The position numbers and the translations under genes were made by a program. Below are positions 23,130 through 33,225 of a stretch of 64,000 nt of DNA, piece by piece. Origin of the DNA: Selaginella moellendorffii (lineage: Eukaryota; Streptophyta; Lycopodiopsida; Selaginellales; Selaginellaceae); assembly GCF_000143415.4 (NCBI RefSeq), contig NW_003314321.1:1124736-1188735 (forward strand). Reading direction: 5' to 3'. The notes under the pieces were generated by a model that saw only the letters and a program-made list of their open reading frames with translations, was not told the DNA's origin and made no database searches. The stretch's first letter is position 1; each line of letters opens with the position of its first letter.

Positions 23130-25134
23130 TCAGTGCTGCATCCGGAAGAATGTGAGTGGCGAATTGTGGCGTAGCTTGTGGTAGCACACGAGCGTCACCG
23201 AGACGACGATGAAGGCTGTGCACAAGACTAGAATGGCCGCCACCAGCGCCGCGTTCACTTTGCTGCTCTTGCGGCCCTTGTCCTCACCACCAACGTAGTA
23301 CACCTGGGAGCGAGTACAAGGTTTTCACTCCATATCGATCGAGGGGTACACATACCTCGGCAGCGCTGCTGTTGGCTGGAAACGTGCCCGGCCTTGTCAC
23401 CGGCTGCAAGCTTGACAAGCGCCCGTTCACAATCCTTCCTTTCAACTGCAAAAAACCACAAGAGAAGCAATCAGGCAAACTCTAGTAGAGCTCCTCCATG
23501 CCTGCCAGGTGCTGCCAGCGTAGGAGACGAGCTCGTAGACTGTCGCAGACGACGTGACGAGCCTGGAGCCAGTATCGGGATCGAATTCAACGCTCCCGGT
23601 GCATCCCTTGTGCGCTCTCCCTGATCTCAGCGCCGCCAGCACACTGCTGGCGTTTACGGCTGCAATGCCTTGTGAGGATGCTTGATTCGCAGCCTCGAAC
23701 AGAGACGTGACCGCGTCGATCAAGTAAGGCACGTACGAGGTGCTCCGGTTCGATGCAAAGCCTGGATACTCTTGCTGACGCTCGCTCCAGTGCTCGTAAA
23801 ACTTCTGGCACACTAGCTCGTCCGACGGGTCACCACCTGCAAAGCGCATTCAATGAATTCATGCTTGGCAAAAGCTATGGCGCTAACTACATACCATATG
23901 GTGCAATGCCAATCTCTCCTTCCAGCCGACCACTCCCTTTGAGCAGGGATTCCCGATTAGATTCAATCCACAGTTGGTGTACGTACAGTCAGAGTATATT
24001 AGTACCTTCTTGTGTTATATCCACTGCAGTGACGCCATCGCTGCCCAAATACCACCAAGGATAAGACGCTTTGCCCTGCTCTGGCTTGTGTAATTGGCAT
24101 CGGAAACCATAATTATACAGAAACGCACCAGCTTAAGCACCAGCTCCCACATTTGCGTGGCTACGGATGGTTGGAGTGCCAAGACGAGGAAGGTGTAAGG
24201 CTCAATCGCGTTGAACATGCCGTCGATTTGCCTCGAGTTCAAGGTGGCGTTCACTCCCATCTCCAGCAGCTCCATCCTGAAGACGTTTCCGTCGCACAGA
24301 GACTGTGCATGCAAGAATATAAATTGAAATCACTCGTTACTTACGCGTATTTGTTGGGCCAGGGGCAAGCTGTATGCGTCGTTGGTGTAGACGATCGTGA
24401 CGTTTGTCGCTTGCAACTGGTTCACCTGTTTGCCACCCACCATTTATTACATGGAGTGCGTATCACCATATGCATGCATGATTGTTACCATTGCGGCGAT
24501 GGAGGAGGCTTGATGGTCGTCACTGTACCTGTAGGTGAAGATCCACGCACAATCGTGAATGGGTGTCACACTGGGTTCTGAAGTGCTTACACTGTCCTGA
24601 AAAGGTTTGGGTATAGGTCCCTGTTGGAGAGGCGAGCAGCTGTGGCCGCAAACGAGACGAGCGGGATCTGATGCTCTTGCAACACCTTGGCTGCTGCAGC
24701 GGCTGCTTGGCTGCAGGCGGGGCCGACGACCCCAAGCAGCGCGCCCGGCCCCCCTTTGCTCCGCGATTCCTCAACCAGCCGTGCCGCCGCGTTCTGGGCC
24801 GATGTCCAGTCGCACCCACACCTCTCCCAAACGCCCTCCAATCTCAGTGCGGAATCCCTGGCCTCGCTGTTGAGGACCTGCACTGCGACTTGGAACGCGG
24901 ATTGCCTATTGGTTTCAGATGGGCGGAGTGAGGAGGACTGTGATTACATCTACCTCTGTATATATCAGCTAAGTTAAAGGTGGATACCGACCATTCGAGC
25001 GAGAGAGATTCCGGAATTGCCCAGTCCGGCTCCGACGACAGGAAGCCAATGTGGAGGGTTTTCGCGCTGCTCGCTCCGGAGAAGGCTGCGGCAGCCATGG
25101 CCATGAGCAGCAAGAGGAAGGCTTGGGGCCGCAT
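23130..25134 (-). CDS. PBP1-type (ANF-receptor-like) ligand-binding membrane protein without channel or kinase
   Basis: The product starts MRPQAFLLLLMAMAAAA at 25134, a clear signal peptide. It continues with KTLHIGFLSSEPDW, then AFQVAVQVLNSE, GALLGVVGPACSQAAAA, HQIPLVSFAATAARLS, YPNLFRTVYSDDHQASS, NVTIVYTNDAYS, WYLGSDGVTAV, GEIGIAPYG, TSYVPYLIDAVTSLFEA and RIVNGRLSSLQPVTRPGTF. This is a full periplasmic-binding-protein-like I fold, as in the ligand-binding domains of glutamate, GABA-B and natriuretic receptors. It is followed by one membrane helix (about 23215-23280) and a cytosolic tail of some 15 residues ending FRMQH. There are about nine exons. The first junction is uncertain: the best frame-preserving donor is GTCGGT at about 25018. 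Ligand and function are unknown. Confidence 0.72.
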
Positions 25135-25477
25135 TCTCTTGAAATCTTGCGATGATCGCTCGCAAGCGGGCCGGGGCATTCGAATGAAGTACTATTGTCG
25201 AGATCACCACATGATATTATATATCAATCTTTTACTCTGACACAACAGATTAAACTCGGAGACAACAGTTGCTTGCAAGCAAAGTTGGTCCAACCGGGAG
25301 ACGAAGCGAAAAAACCATGTGCAGTGGGTGTGTGTGTGTGTCGAGAGAGGGAATTCCCAAATTTCCAGATCCAGCGGCTGGTGGAGCTGCCACGTGAACG
25401 CGATTTAAAGCCACATCCATCCAGCGGATTAGGGCAAGGCTTAGGGTTTTCGCGCGGAGCAACAGAGATCCACAGCC
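25135..25477. promoter_or_regulatory. Divergent promoter of the PBP1-type receptor and UFD1
   Basis: These 343 bases lie between the two start codons. A telo-box-like TTAGGGTTTT is at about 25441, some 30 bases before the UFD1 start, and a GTGTGTGTGT run is at about 25329-25340. Nothing else is recognisable. Confidence 0.45.
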
Positions 25478-26805
25478 ATGGTGAGCGCGACGGCTTCTTT
25501 GCTAGCAACACCAAGCTGAATATCAATGCTTTGTGATGCCGCAGTACTTCGGGGGATATGGCATCAATTTCTCGGCCTTGCCGTTTGAGCAGAATTATCG
25601 CTGCTATTCCGCCTCCTTCATCGACAAGGTAAGAGACTCTTCTCTCTCTCTCGCTCCACCCGGTTTTGCGACGTGCGCTTCTCCTTGCCAGCCTCATCTG
25701 GAGAACGGCGACAAAGTGATCATGCCTCCGTCCGCCCTGGACCGCCTGGCGTCGTTACGGATCGACTATCCCATGCTCTTTGAGGTGCACAATCCCTCCA
25801 CCTCGCGGACATCACACTGCGGAGTTCTCGAGTTCGTGGCCGACGAAGGAATCATCATCATGCCTTACTGGGTGAGTGTAGCTAGACCAGCATCGTTTTC
25901 ACCCCAAGTGGCTGACACGGCGCTTCCTAGATGATGCAAAACCTCTTGCTTCAAGAGGGCGACCTTGTGAGAGTGAAAAGCGCGACGCTCCCCAAGGGCA
26001 GCTATGTCAAGTTGCAGCCTCACACCAAGGACTTTCTTGACATTTCCAACCCCAAGGCTGTGTAAGTAAGGTGCCACCAGCCTTGTACTTACTCTGCTAA
26101 CAGCTTTCCAAATTCCGTTTCTTCTTGCTTTGCAGATTAGAAACCACGCTGAGGAATTTCTCGTGCCTCACTGTGGGTGACAACATCATGGTGGCGTACA
26201 ACAACAAGAAGTACTACATTGATATTGTGGAAGCCAAGCCTGCACCAGCAATCTCAATCATCGAAACGGACTGCGAGGTTGACTTTGCTCCGCCACTCGA
26301 CTACAAAGAGCCAGAGAGGGCGGTGCCACCACAGCAGCCGCCTGCGGCCGCCACAGGTGACAAATTTGTCCATGCCTTCACTGTCTAGACAACTAGTGTG
26401 TGTGATTCGTGCAGCAGCTGACGGAGAAGCTGAGGCGGCCGAAGAGCCCAAGTTTAACGCTTTTACGGGTGTTGGAAGGAGACTAGATGGGAAGGCACCA
26501 AAGGTGTGGGCTGTGCCTTCCACAGAAGAGGCTCCGGCTGTTTCCGCACCAAAGTCTAAGGTAGTTCCTCCTGCTCCGGATCCCGCACAAAGACCGCATG
26601 GAAAGCTTGTGTTTGGGCCAGCAACGGCAAATGCTGCTGATGCAACTCCAAAGGTAGAGACCACACTCGTTGTTGTTACATCCCTGGTGTGTAATCTATC
26701 TCTTTTTGACAGCCACCCGAGAAGCCCAGTGAGGAGAAAGAAGAAGCTCCCAAGGAAGCAAAGTTTCAAGCCTTTACTGGCAGGAAGTACTCTTTGAAAG
26801 GTTGA
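25478..26805 (+). CDS. UFD1: UFD1, ubiquitin-binding cofactor of CDC48/p97
   Basis: UFD1 with NPL4 recruits ubiquitylated proteins to CDC48 for ERAD and other extraction steps. The conserved UFD1 domain reads [60 protein letters not shown] and [12 protein letters not shown]. The C-terminus has two FxAFTG repeats ([13 protein letters not shown] and [13 protein letters not shown]), the usual CDC48/NPL4-binding part. Predicted exons: 25478-25480, 25545-25628, 25692-25871, 25931-26061, 26136-26356, 26415-26653, 26713-26805. The first coding exon would be the ATG alone, spliced to TACTTCGGGGG (MYFGGYG). An alternative is an ATG at about 25536 inside that intron (MPQYFGGYG) if the intron is retained. 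Confidence 0.92.
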
Positions 26806-26872
26806 GATTTTATAGACATGTAAATTGCGCCTGTGTACATAATTGACACTTTGAATAAGCATACATGTTTGA

Positions 26873-28272
26873 TCACTGCTTTGCCTGCGAGTAAGCAAAA
26901 AAGGTGTCACGACTTGAGTTAAATAGCTAGCGTATGCTGTACCTGCGAGTAGAAAAACGTTCCCAGCACGGCAATGGCAGCTCCTACGGCATTGATGGGC
27001 TGGATCGGTGTCCGGAAGATGATTATGGAGGATACAATGACTGAGACTCGCTTCATGGTGTTCCCAATGCTGAATGTGAGCGGAGATATTTCATCCAAGG
27101 ACATGTATGAGACTTGGTTGTAGAGGTGATAGAACACGCTCTGGGCCATGACCCACCTGCATTGAGTTGAGATGAGATACCATCACTCGCTCCCTAATAC
27201 ACGTACCAGAAGAGTTGAGGCCCAACGTTTTGGACGGCAACATTCCACCCAGAGATCCACTGCTGTGGTGGCTCCACTACGAGCGCAAACGGCGTGAGGA
27301 GGACCAGCGACATGATGCTGAGGCAGGCGTAGTAGTTTAGGCCTCCGACTGCCTTGCCAGCCTTCATTCCTTTCTTGGAGAAGATGTTCCTAAACACGAA
27401 GGCAATGTTGGACACCATCGCCCCCACAAATCCTGAAAGAAAGACGTGAAACTCGGATCGGCTCAATCACTCAGCTCATAGGCGTACCAGTCATGTTGAA
27501 GTTGAGCTCTGTGAGAGCCGCAAGACCGCAGCCACCTACGATCGGTATCAGCGAGAGGTAGACGGGGAGGGAGAAGTGCTCTCCCAGAAAAAGGCGTTGG
27601 ATCACCACGCTAAATGCCGGTTCCGAGCTCTTGATAATGTGCGTGAAGGAGACAGCCACCTTGGACATGCTCACCGTCGCTGCTACGTGACCAATGGTAT
27701 GGGCCAAGGCTACCTGTACAGGAGAACACAATAGAGATTGTTATTTCTCGTTTAGCCAAGCATGAGCGAGAGCTTACCGGGAAGAGCGATTTCCAGAATT
27801 CCACATCTGTGTCGGGTGGAGCGACGAGCCCTGTTGCCCATGACAGAAACATGAGCGTGGAGCCAGCGAGCAAGGAAAGCGTGGACGTGAGCCATGGGAA
27901 GGGGTAAGCGTTCAAGACTTTCTTGTTGTAGATGTTGAATACAACGTTGAGGGACCACCATGTCACGAAGTAGATCCCAATCTTGAGCCTGTTCATGGGA
28001 GCTGCTGGCTCGGCGCTACTTGGCGGCGCCGTCTCGCCTTGGTTGGCTTCATACGTCTCTGCCTTGAATGATGCCCGGGGCTGCTGCCTACTAATCACTC
28101 CGCCGATGAGCAGTGGCTCAAGCTTGAGCTTGTTGGTGGACGAGAACTGAGCTGTTGCTGCTGCTGCTCTTGGCCTACAATAGCGAAGGCCCGAATTGGC
28201 AGCAAGGCACGGCCTGCAGATTGAATCCATCCTGCTCGAAATCATCACGGTCGATGGCATGCTGCTAGCCAT
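26873..28272 (-). CDS. GPT: Plastid glucose-6-phosphate/phosphate translocator, copy 2
   Basis: This is a paralogue of 18873-20299 with the same five-exon pattern and the same final AKQ mini-exon. The transit peptide (MASSMPSTVMISSRMDS..., start at 28272) is unrelated in sequence, while the membrane part is nearly the same: RLKIGIYFVTWWSLNVVFNI, SFTHIIKSSEPAFSVVIQRL, FRNIFSKKGMKAGKAVGGLN and SPLTFSIGNTMKRVSVIVSS. It converges with UFD1, with 67 bases between stop codons, so the 3' UTRs probably overlap. Both copies look functional. Differences such as GEHFSLPV against GETFPLSV show they are not recent duplicates. Confidence 0.9.
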
Positions 28273-28452
28273 TCGAGCACCCTCTCGTTGCCACTAAAAG
28301 TCTAGCTGCGCATCGACTACTACTACTGTTACCACTTCAATTGGATTGCGCATTTGTGATCCTCCAGCACGCGCAAGCCCTGGATAGAGCAGCGCCGCTC
28401 CCTCCCCTACCTCTCCACAAGCGCTGGCGATAATGAATGATCCATGTAAGTC

Positions 28453-30315
28453 CTACGTGGCCGAAGATGCCCCCTGGCATATTCCCACCGTTGAAACCAA
28501 TGCCCCAGCTTGCGGCATGCTCCAGGTGTTGGCCAGCAGCACGTAGCCCGCACAGTCTTTGGGCTCCAACGCAAACACGCGGCTGGCCGCAAGCTTGGAG
28601 CCGCTGCTGCTGTTCATGAGCAGGCACCTCCAGTCCTGGGCAGTGGGCACAAACGGCATCGCCGCCACCAGATCGCGGGCCGCCTCCGCATGGCCAGCAC
28701 GGCTTAGCACGTCCACCATGCAGCCGTAGTGCTTTTGTGTGGCATGCAGCAGCTGCAAGTCGCTGGCCATGGATCTGAACAAGTGCAGCCCGGTGGCGAG
28801 TTGGCCAAGGCGGCTGCACGCCAGCAGCGCGCACACGAGGGTGACTTCGTCGGGCATCTCCACCAGCAGCATGCCGTGGAGCACCTCCAGCGCCTCACTC
28901 GCACTGCCGGCGGTACCGCGCTGCGCATACGCCGCCAGCACCGCATTCCACGACACGACGGCTCGCTCTGGCATGCACCCGAACACTTGCCTGGCTTGCA
29001 CCGTGCGCCCCGCCGCCGCATAAGCCGATAGGAGTATGTTCCACGAGAAGAGGTCCCTCTCCTGCATCGAATCGAACATGAGCTGGGCTTGCTCCAGCTC
29101 CCCGCAGCTCGCATAGGCCGACAGCATGCTGTTGCAAGAGACGAGGTCACACTGCTCAAGCTCCTGCAGCACGCTGAACATCCGCTTGGCCTGCCCGACG
29201 TGTCCGTGCTGTCCGTAGCAGCACAGCATGACATTCCAGGAGACGAGGTTGTGCTCCGGCATGCTGTCAAACACGAGCTTTGCCTCCTCCATGCCACCAC
29301 CGTGTTGGGCGTAAGCGGTGAGCATGGCATTCCAAGAGATGACATCCCTCTCCTTTCCTATGGCATCAAACACACGCCGAGCCTCGACAAGGTGCCCGTT
29401 CTGACCATACGCCGTAACCATCGCGTTCATGGTCACCACGTTCCACTCAGGCATCTCATGCAAGAACAGTTGCTTGGCCCGATCCATGCTACCACTGTCC
29501 GCTTCCAGGGACAGGCGTGTGTTCCAAGAGCACAGGTTCTTTTCAGGCATGGAGGCGAACAGGGCCACTGCGTCGCTCACACGCCCGTTTTGAGCATTCG
29601 CCGCCAGCATTGCGTTCCAGCACACTAGCTCCCATTCCGGCATTGCATCAAACACGGCTTTGGCCTGCTCAACGACTGCGTTTTGTGCATAGGCCACCAG
29701 CATCGCCGTCCAGCACACCAAGTCCCTCTCGGGCATCCCATCAAACATTCGCTTGGCCTTGTACAGATGCCGCCTTTGAGCATACGCTGACAGCATAGAT
29801 GTCCACGACACGAGGTTCCTCTCCGGCATCGCGTCAAAGATACGCTTGGCGCAATCGAGCCTCCCATTTGCTACAAAGGCCGCCAGCATCGCTGCCCAGG
29901 AGACGAGGTCCCTCTGGCGCATGCTGCAAAACACTTGCCATGCTTCGCCCAGCATCCCCTCCCGGCCGTAAGCATCCAGGATGCTTGTCCAGGACACGAG
30001 GTCGTGCTCGGGCATGGCTTCAAACACCTGGCGCGCCTGGCGTGTATGCCCACTTCGGGCATACGCGGACAGCATGAGCACCCAGGAGAAGAGATTCCTG
30101 GCCCAGGGCGCGATCCCATCGAACACGGCGCGCGCACGCTCCACGCTCCCGCAGTTGGCATACATGTGAAGCAGCATGTTGGACATTTGCACGTCGGCAT
30201 GGAGAAGGTGCTGGACCTGGGAATGAATGCTCTCCGCCACTGACAAGCTCCGGCACGACTTCATCGCTTGGATGTAGCCTCTCCGGTCCAAGCCCAAGCC
30301 GCCACAAGCATTCAT
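28453..30315 (-). CDS. PPR protein of 31-residue repeats with a truncated E domain
   Basis: This is a single-exon gene of 620 residues. About fifteen 31-residue S-type pentatricopeptide repeats follow each other (for example MPERNLVSWTSMLSAYAQ and MPEHDLVSWTSILDAYG), after an N-terminal block with HSQVQHLLHADVQMSNMLL. Such proteins bind organelle RNA, often for C-to-U editing or processing. The C-terminal part begins an E domain (VLSRAGHAEAARDLVAAMPF, then YVLLANTW) but then ends in an unrelated tail (ICQGASSAT), so the E domain is cut short and there is no DYW domain. The start codon lies 9 bases after the stop of the METTL18-like gene on the same strand. Confidence 0.88.
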   Translation of the reverse strand: MNACGGLGLDRRGYIQAMKSCRSLSVAESIHSQVQHLLHADVQMSNMLLHMYANCGSVERARAVFDGIAPWARNLFSWVLMLSAYARSGHTRQARQVFEAMPEHDLVSWTSILDAYGREGMLGEAWQVFCSMRQRDLVSWAAMLAAFVANGRLDCAKRIFDAMPERNLVSWTSMLSAYAQRRHLYKAKRMFDGMPERDLVCWTAMLVAYAQNAVVEQAKAVFDAMPEWELVCWNAMLAANAQNGRVSDAVALFASMPEKNLCSWNTRLSLEADSGSMDRAKQLFLHEMPEWNVVTMNAMVTAYGQNGHLVEARRVFDAIGKERDVISWNAMLTAYAQHGGGMEEAKLVFDSMPEHNLVSWNVMLCCYGQHGHVGQAKRMFSVLQELEQCDLVSCNSMLSAYASCGELEQAQLMFDSMQERDLFSWNILLSAYAAAGRTVQARQVFGCMPERAVVSWNAVLAAYAQRGTAGSASEALEVLHGMLLVEMPDEVTLVCALLACSRLGQLATGLHLFRSMASDLQLLHATQKHYGCMVDVLSRAGHAEAARDLVAAMPFVPTAQDWRCLLMNSSSGSKLAASRVFALEPKDCAGYVLLANTWSMPQAGALVSTVGICQGASSAT

Positions 30316-30324
30316 CCTTGTTTC

Positions 30325-31818
30325 TTATTGCTTGAAGAAGAATTTCCATATCTCTCTTACATTTGACGATCCATCCGCAAACTCGGCAACGAGATGAGCT
30401 CCTAGGACACCTGGGCCACGAAACCGAGTGTTATTCTTTCTGTTAGCAAACGAGATGCAAACCTTGCTCCTCGACCATGTGCTTAAACAGTCGAGTTCCA
30501 CCGCCCACGCCGAAGTAGTGCTTCTTGCCGGCAACATATGCCACTCCATAATATGGCCGCAGGCACTGAGCAAGCAAAGCCAGATTTTTTTCCTTGTGTA
30601 AAGAAAGACGGTGCGGTGCGGTGCGTACCTTAGCCATCAAAGCATAGAGCTTGGGAAACGAAGACACCGAGTATATGGTCTCCGACATGAGAACAACGTC
30701 GTAGCCGCCCTCGTCCACGCTCTCTTCCCTCCTGCTGTCACAAGCCCGGCTTCCGGACCGCTTTCTACTCCTGCTGAGCTCCGTTTGGCTCTCACTCCGA
30801 ATCATCTCCGGCTCCGAGGCATCCGTGACCGCACTGCTACCGTCGATGGTGTCTCGATCGTCCGCACTTGATTTGACCGTGGAGAGCAGGCAGCCAACGT
30901 TGTCCCAGTCACCAGCAAAGTACTGGACTTCGGGAGCAATCACCGTTGACCTGGTCGGCGTGAGCGCATCAGTGGACTGGGACAGCCGAGCACGAGCGTA
31001 ATCGAGGTTGGCATGCACGTTTGGGATCGTCAAGCACTTCAACACCTCAGCGTTGAAATCTTGAAAGTGGACAACAGAAGCGCCCTGCCACCAAAACACG
31101 AGCAAAGTTTACCACCGGTTGCTTCAAATGACTGACTAGCTAGACCCGAGCTGACCTTGATGCACGCCAAGATTCCCGGGAGACCATGGCCACACCCGAC
31201 CTGGGACAAAGCCAATTTTCCTTACTCTAGAACAGGCAGGCAGTAGACAATATCGTACGTACTTCCAGAACGCGCTTGCCCCGGAACGAGAGTTGCCCGT
31301 CTTGAATCTCGCGCCTCAAAGTGTCCACGAGATCGATGGCGCATTCCCACAGCTTAAAGCCACCTTCAGGAGGAGTGATGGTTGAGAAAAGAAAAATGGG
31401 CCACTTGACACACACACCTTCGTATTTCCCAGGCACGAGGTCCGAGTTGGAGATGCCAAGTATCTCAGACGCATTGATTCGGCCCTGTGTTTGCATGGCG
31501 CGCTGGCTGAGATCACAACGAGGAACAAAGAGGGACTGACCCTGAGAAGCGTGAAGCCGCCATGGAGAGGCACCGAGTCGAACTTGATCTGTTTGGGGCA
31601 GCTCGCGCACTGCAAAGGAGTGCGTGGCGATGAGAATGCCACTCCGCATATGAGAATGTAGAACCTGTTACCTCGTTAGCGGGCACTTGGAGTGGCGCGG
31701 GGAGAGGAGGAGCAGCAGCAGCATCACCAGCAGCATCACCAGCAGCGGCGTCGTCGTCGGAGCCGGGCTGGAGGATGCAATGGTTGGACAGGCACGACAG
31801 GATAGCCGGTGGCTTCAT
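30325..31818 (-). CDS. METTL18-like histidine protein methyltransferase
   Basis: The product starts MKPPAILSCLSNH at 31818. Class I methyltransferase motifs are GGFKLWECAIDLVD, RVLEVGCGHGLPGILACIK (the SAM-binding glycine loop) and YDVVLMSETIYSVSSFPKLY, followed by YYGVAYVAGKKHYFGVGGGT and the end HLVAEFADGSSNVREIWKFF. This set fits METTL18/Hpm1, which methylates a histidine of ribosomal protein L3/uL3. A polar insert of about 70 residues rich in S, R and E lies before the ETIYS block. There are about seven exons. The 5' end is 48 bases from the start codon of the divergent RRM-like gene. Confidence 0.85.
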
Positions 31819-31866
31819 CTTGCTCCCAAAAGCCCTAGTTTCCCGAGCTAGGGTTTATGCCCGTTC
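31819..31866. promoter_or_regulatory. 48-bp divergent intergenic region with inverted CCCTAG/CTAGGG
   Basis: Only 48 bases separate two divergent start codons. The region holds CCCTAGTTTCCCGAGCTAGGG, an imperfect inverted repeat whose right arm continues into a telo-box (CTAGGGTTTA). Either both transcripts have very short 5' UTRs or the promoters lie inside the opposite genes. Confidence 0.6.
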
Positions 31867-32504
31867 ATGATCATGTGTTCTTCTGCCGCGACGCGCGCGG
31901 GAGGGGACGATGATCCGCGGCGGCATGTCGTTGTTGTGGAGGGCCTGGCCCCCGCCGTGAGCGCCGCTGCGGTGGAGGCGGCGCTGCGGCAGTTTGGAGA
32001 CGTGCGGGCGGTGGAGCTTGTCAAGAACCCCGTTGATCCCAAGCAGCAGCTGGGGATTGGGCGCGCACTGGTGACCATGGGCAGCGCGGCCGATGCCGAC
32101 AACGTGGTGACGCACCTGCACAAGTTCCTGGTGATGATCGGTGGCACGCCCAGGCCCGTGACCGCCGTGCATGGCAGCGGGCATTTCAGCTGTAAGCAGC
32201 AGCCGAGACGTGGCAGGGAGACGGAGATGAGGGTGGTGAGATCGCCGGAGCTTGCGCAGCTCAAGCGGCTGCATGACAAGCACAAGCGGGAGATGGACAC
32301 GCTTTGCAAGGTCTGGAATCTCTTGGTTCTTGTTTGATGGTCTCAGGAGAAAGCCAGCAGCTTCACGCAGAGGCGGAGGAGGCACTGGCTGAGGCGCAGG
32401 GCAAGCAGATGAGCAGCTACTTCAAGATGTTGCACAGCCTGGAGAATGAGGATGCAAGCGTGGCCAAGCTCAAATCCATGTACCACGTCCAAGACGACGT
32501 TTAG
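31867..32504 (+). CDS. Small RRM-like protein with C-terminal helix
   Basis: The product starts MIMCSSAATRAGG at 31867. Residues about 18-95 read as an RRM-type fold (RRHVVVVEGLAPAVSAAAVE, LRQFGDVRAVELV, GRALVTMGSAADADNVV), followed by KFLVMIGGTPRPVTA. The rest is basic and helical (ELAQLKRLHDKHKREMDT) and continues after one short intron (from about 32311; most likely frame-keeping acceptor at about 32355) with LHAEAEEALAEAQGKQMSS, ending HVQDDV. The region GGTPRPV followed by a helix recalls the RRM proteins of the ASI1/AIPP1 (EDM3) type, but I cannot claim that without a search. Confidence 0.6.
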
Positions 32505-32579
32505 CCCCTGGAGGTAACTATAAGCGTTTTCGTTCGTCATTGTTGTCGTCACTATCGACATTCTATAGGCATAGCTGCC

Positions 32580-33225
32580 TCACAGCTTGGCTCTGGCCGC
32601 CACAACGTCCTTGAAGTGAGCCCCTTTGGAAGCGTTTGGGAGACCGACCACAAGCGTCACTCTGGAAACCGCAATGACTGAGGAATTGGTGGAGGAAGGA
32701 TCAGAAGAAGAATCCGAAGAAGAAGAAGAAGAAGACGCCGGTGGAGCCCATAGTTTTACCTCCCAGACCTGGGCATAGTGTCATACAGAACAGATGATGA
32801 TGATGATCACACAGGCAAAGAAAGGAAAATTTGGTTGGTTTGTGTCACACCTGTATCCGGCGTCCGACGAGAAGGGGTAGTGCGTCGACGGTCACCCGGT
32901 GGCCCAGGGGTACCGCCCGCAGGTGGTTGATGTTGAGCTCGATTCCCGCGACGCGCTCCCACTTGGAAGCAATCTGGGCACCCATGCTTGCCACGGCCTC
33001 GGCAATGAAGGCCGAGACGCCGCCGTGCAGCACGCCAAACGGCTGATCAACAACGCTCTGCCTGCTTGAGTATGGATTCACGACGGTGGCTCACCTGGCA
33101 CGAGTTGCGGGAGACGACGAAGGTGCCGTGGACGCCCTCGGGTGTCGCGGACGTGAGCTTGAACCCAATGTAGTCGAGCACGGCGAGGCCGGATATGTGC
33201 TGGTCCGATGACGATTCCTCCATAG
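32580..33225 (-). CDS. Hotdog-fold acyl-CoA thioesterase, probably peroxisomal (DHNA-CoA thioesterase-like)
   Basis: There are three exons; the first is 33225-33095. The catalytic hotdog motif is QPFGVLHGGVSAFIAEAVAS, followed by GIELNINHLRAVPLGHRVTV. These match plant DHNAT, which hydrolyses 1,4-dihydroxy-2-naphthoyl-CoA in phylloquinone synthesis, although a broader acyl-CoA thioesterase cannot be excluded. The protein ends DVVAARAKL; AKL is a recognised variant of the peroxisomal targeting signal type 1, as expected for DHNAT. A run of serines coded by a trinucleotide repeat (about 32702-32738) interrupts the last exon. The gene diverges from a polyamine oxidase that also has a peroxisomal tail. 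Confidence 0.82.
32702..32738. repeat. GAA trinucleotide repeat in thioesterase coding exon
   Basis: An imperfect GAA/AGA run codes for an SSSSSSSDSSSDPSS-like serine stretch on the minus strand. It is likely to vary in length between individuals without breaking the frame. Confidence 0.7.

Noticed and set aside
24990-25134. Frameshift near the start of the PBP1-type gene, because frame 3 gives PVVGAGLGNSGISLARM
   Set aside because: Using the donor at about 25018, the ATG frame joins in phase to AFQVAVQVLNSE without needing an error, so I kept the unbroken model. cDNA would settle it.
28704-29345. 213-residue minus-strand frame and several 90-180 residue plus-strand frames within the PPR genes
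   Set aside because: The regular 93-base repeat of PPR genes keeps alternative frames open. The residues show no family pattern.
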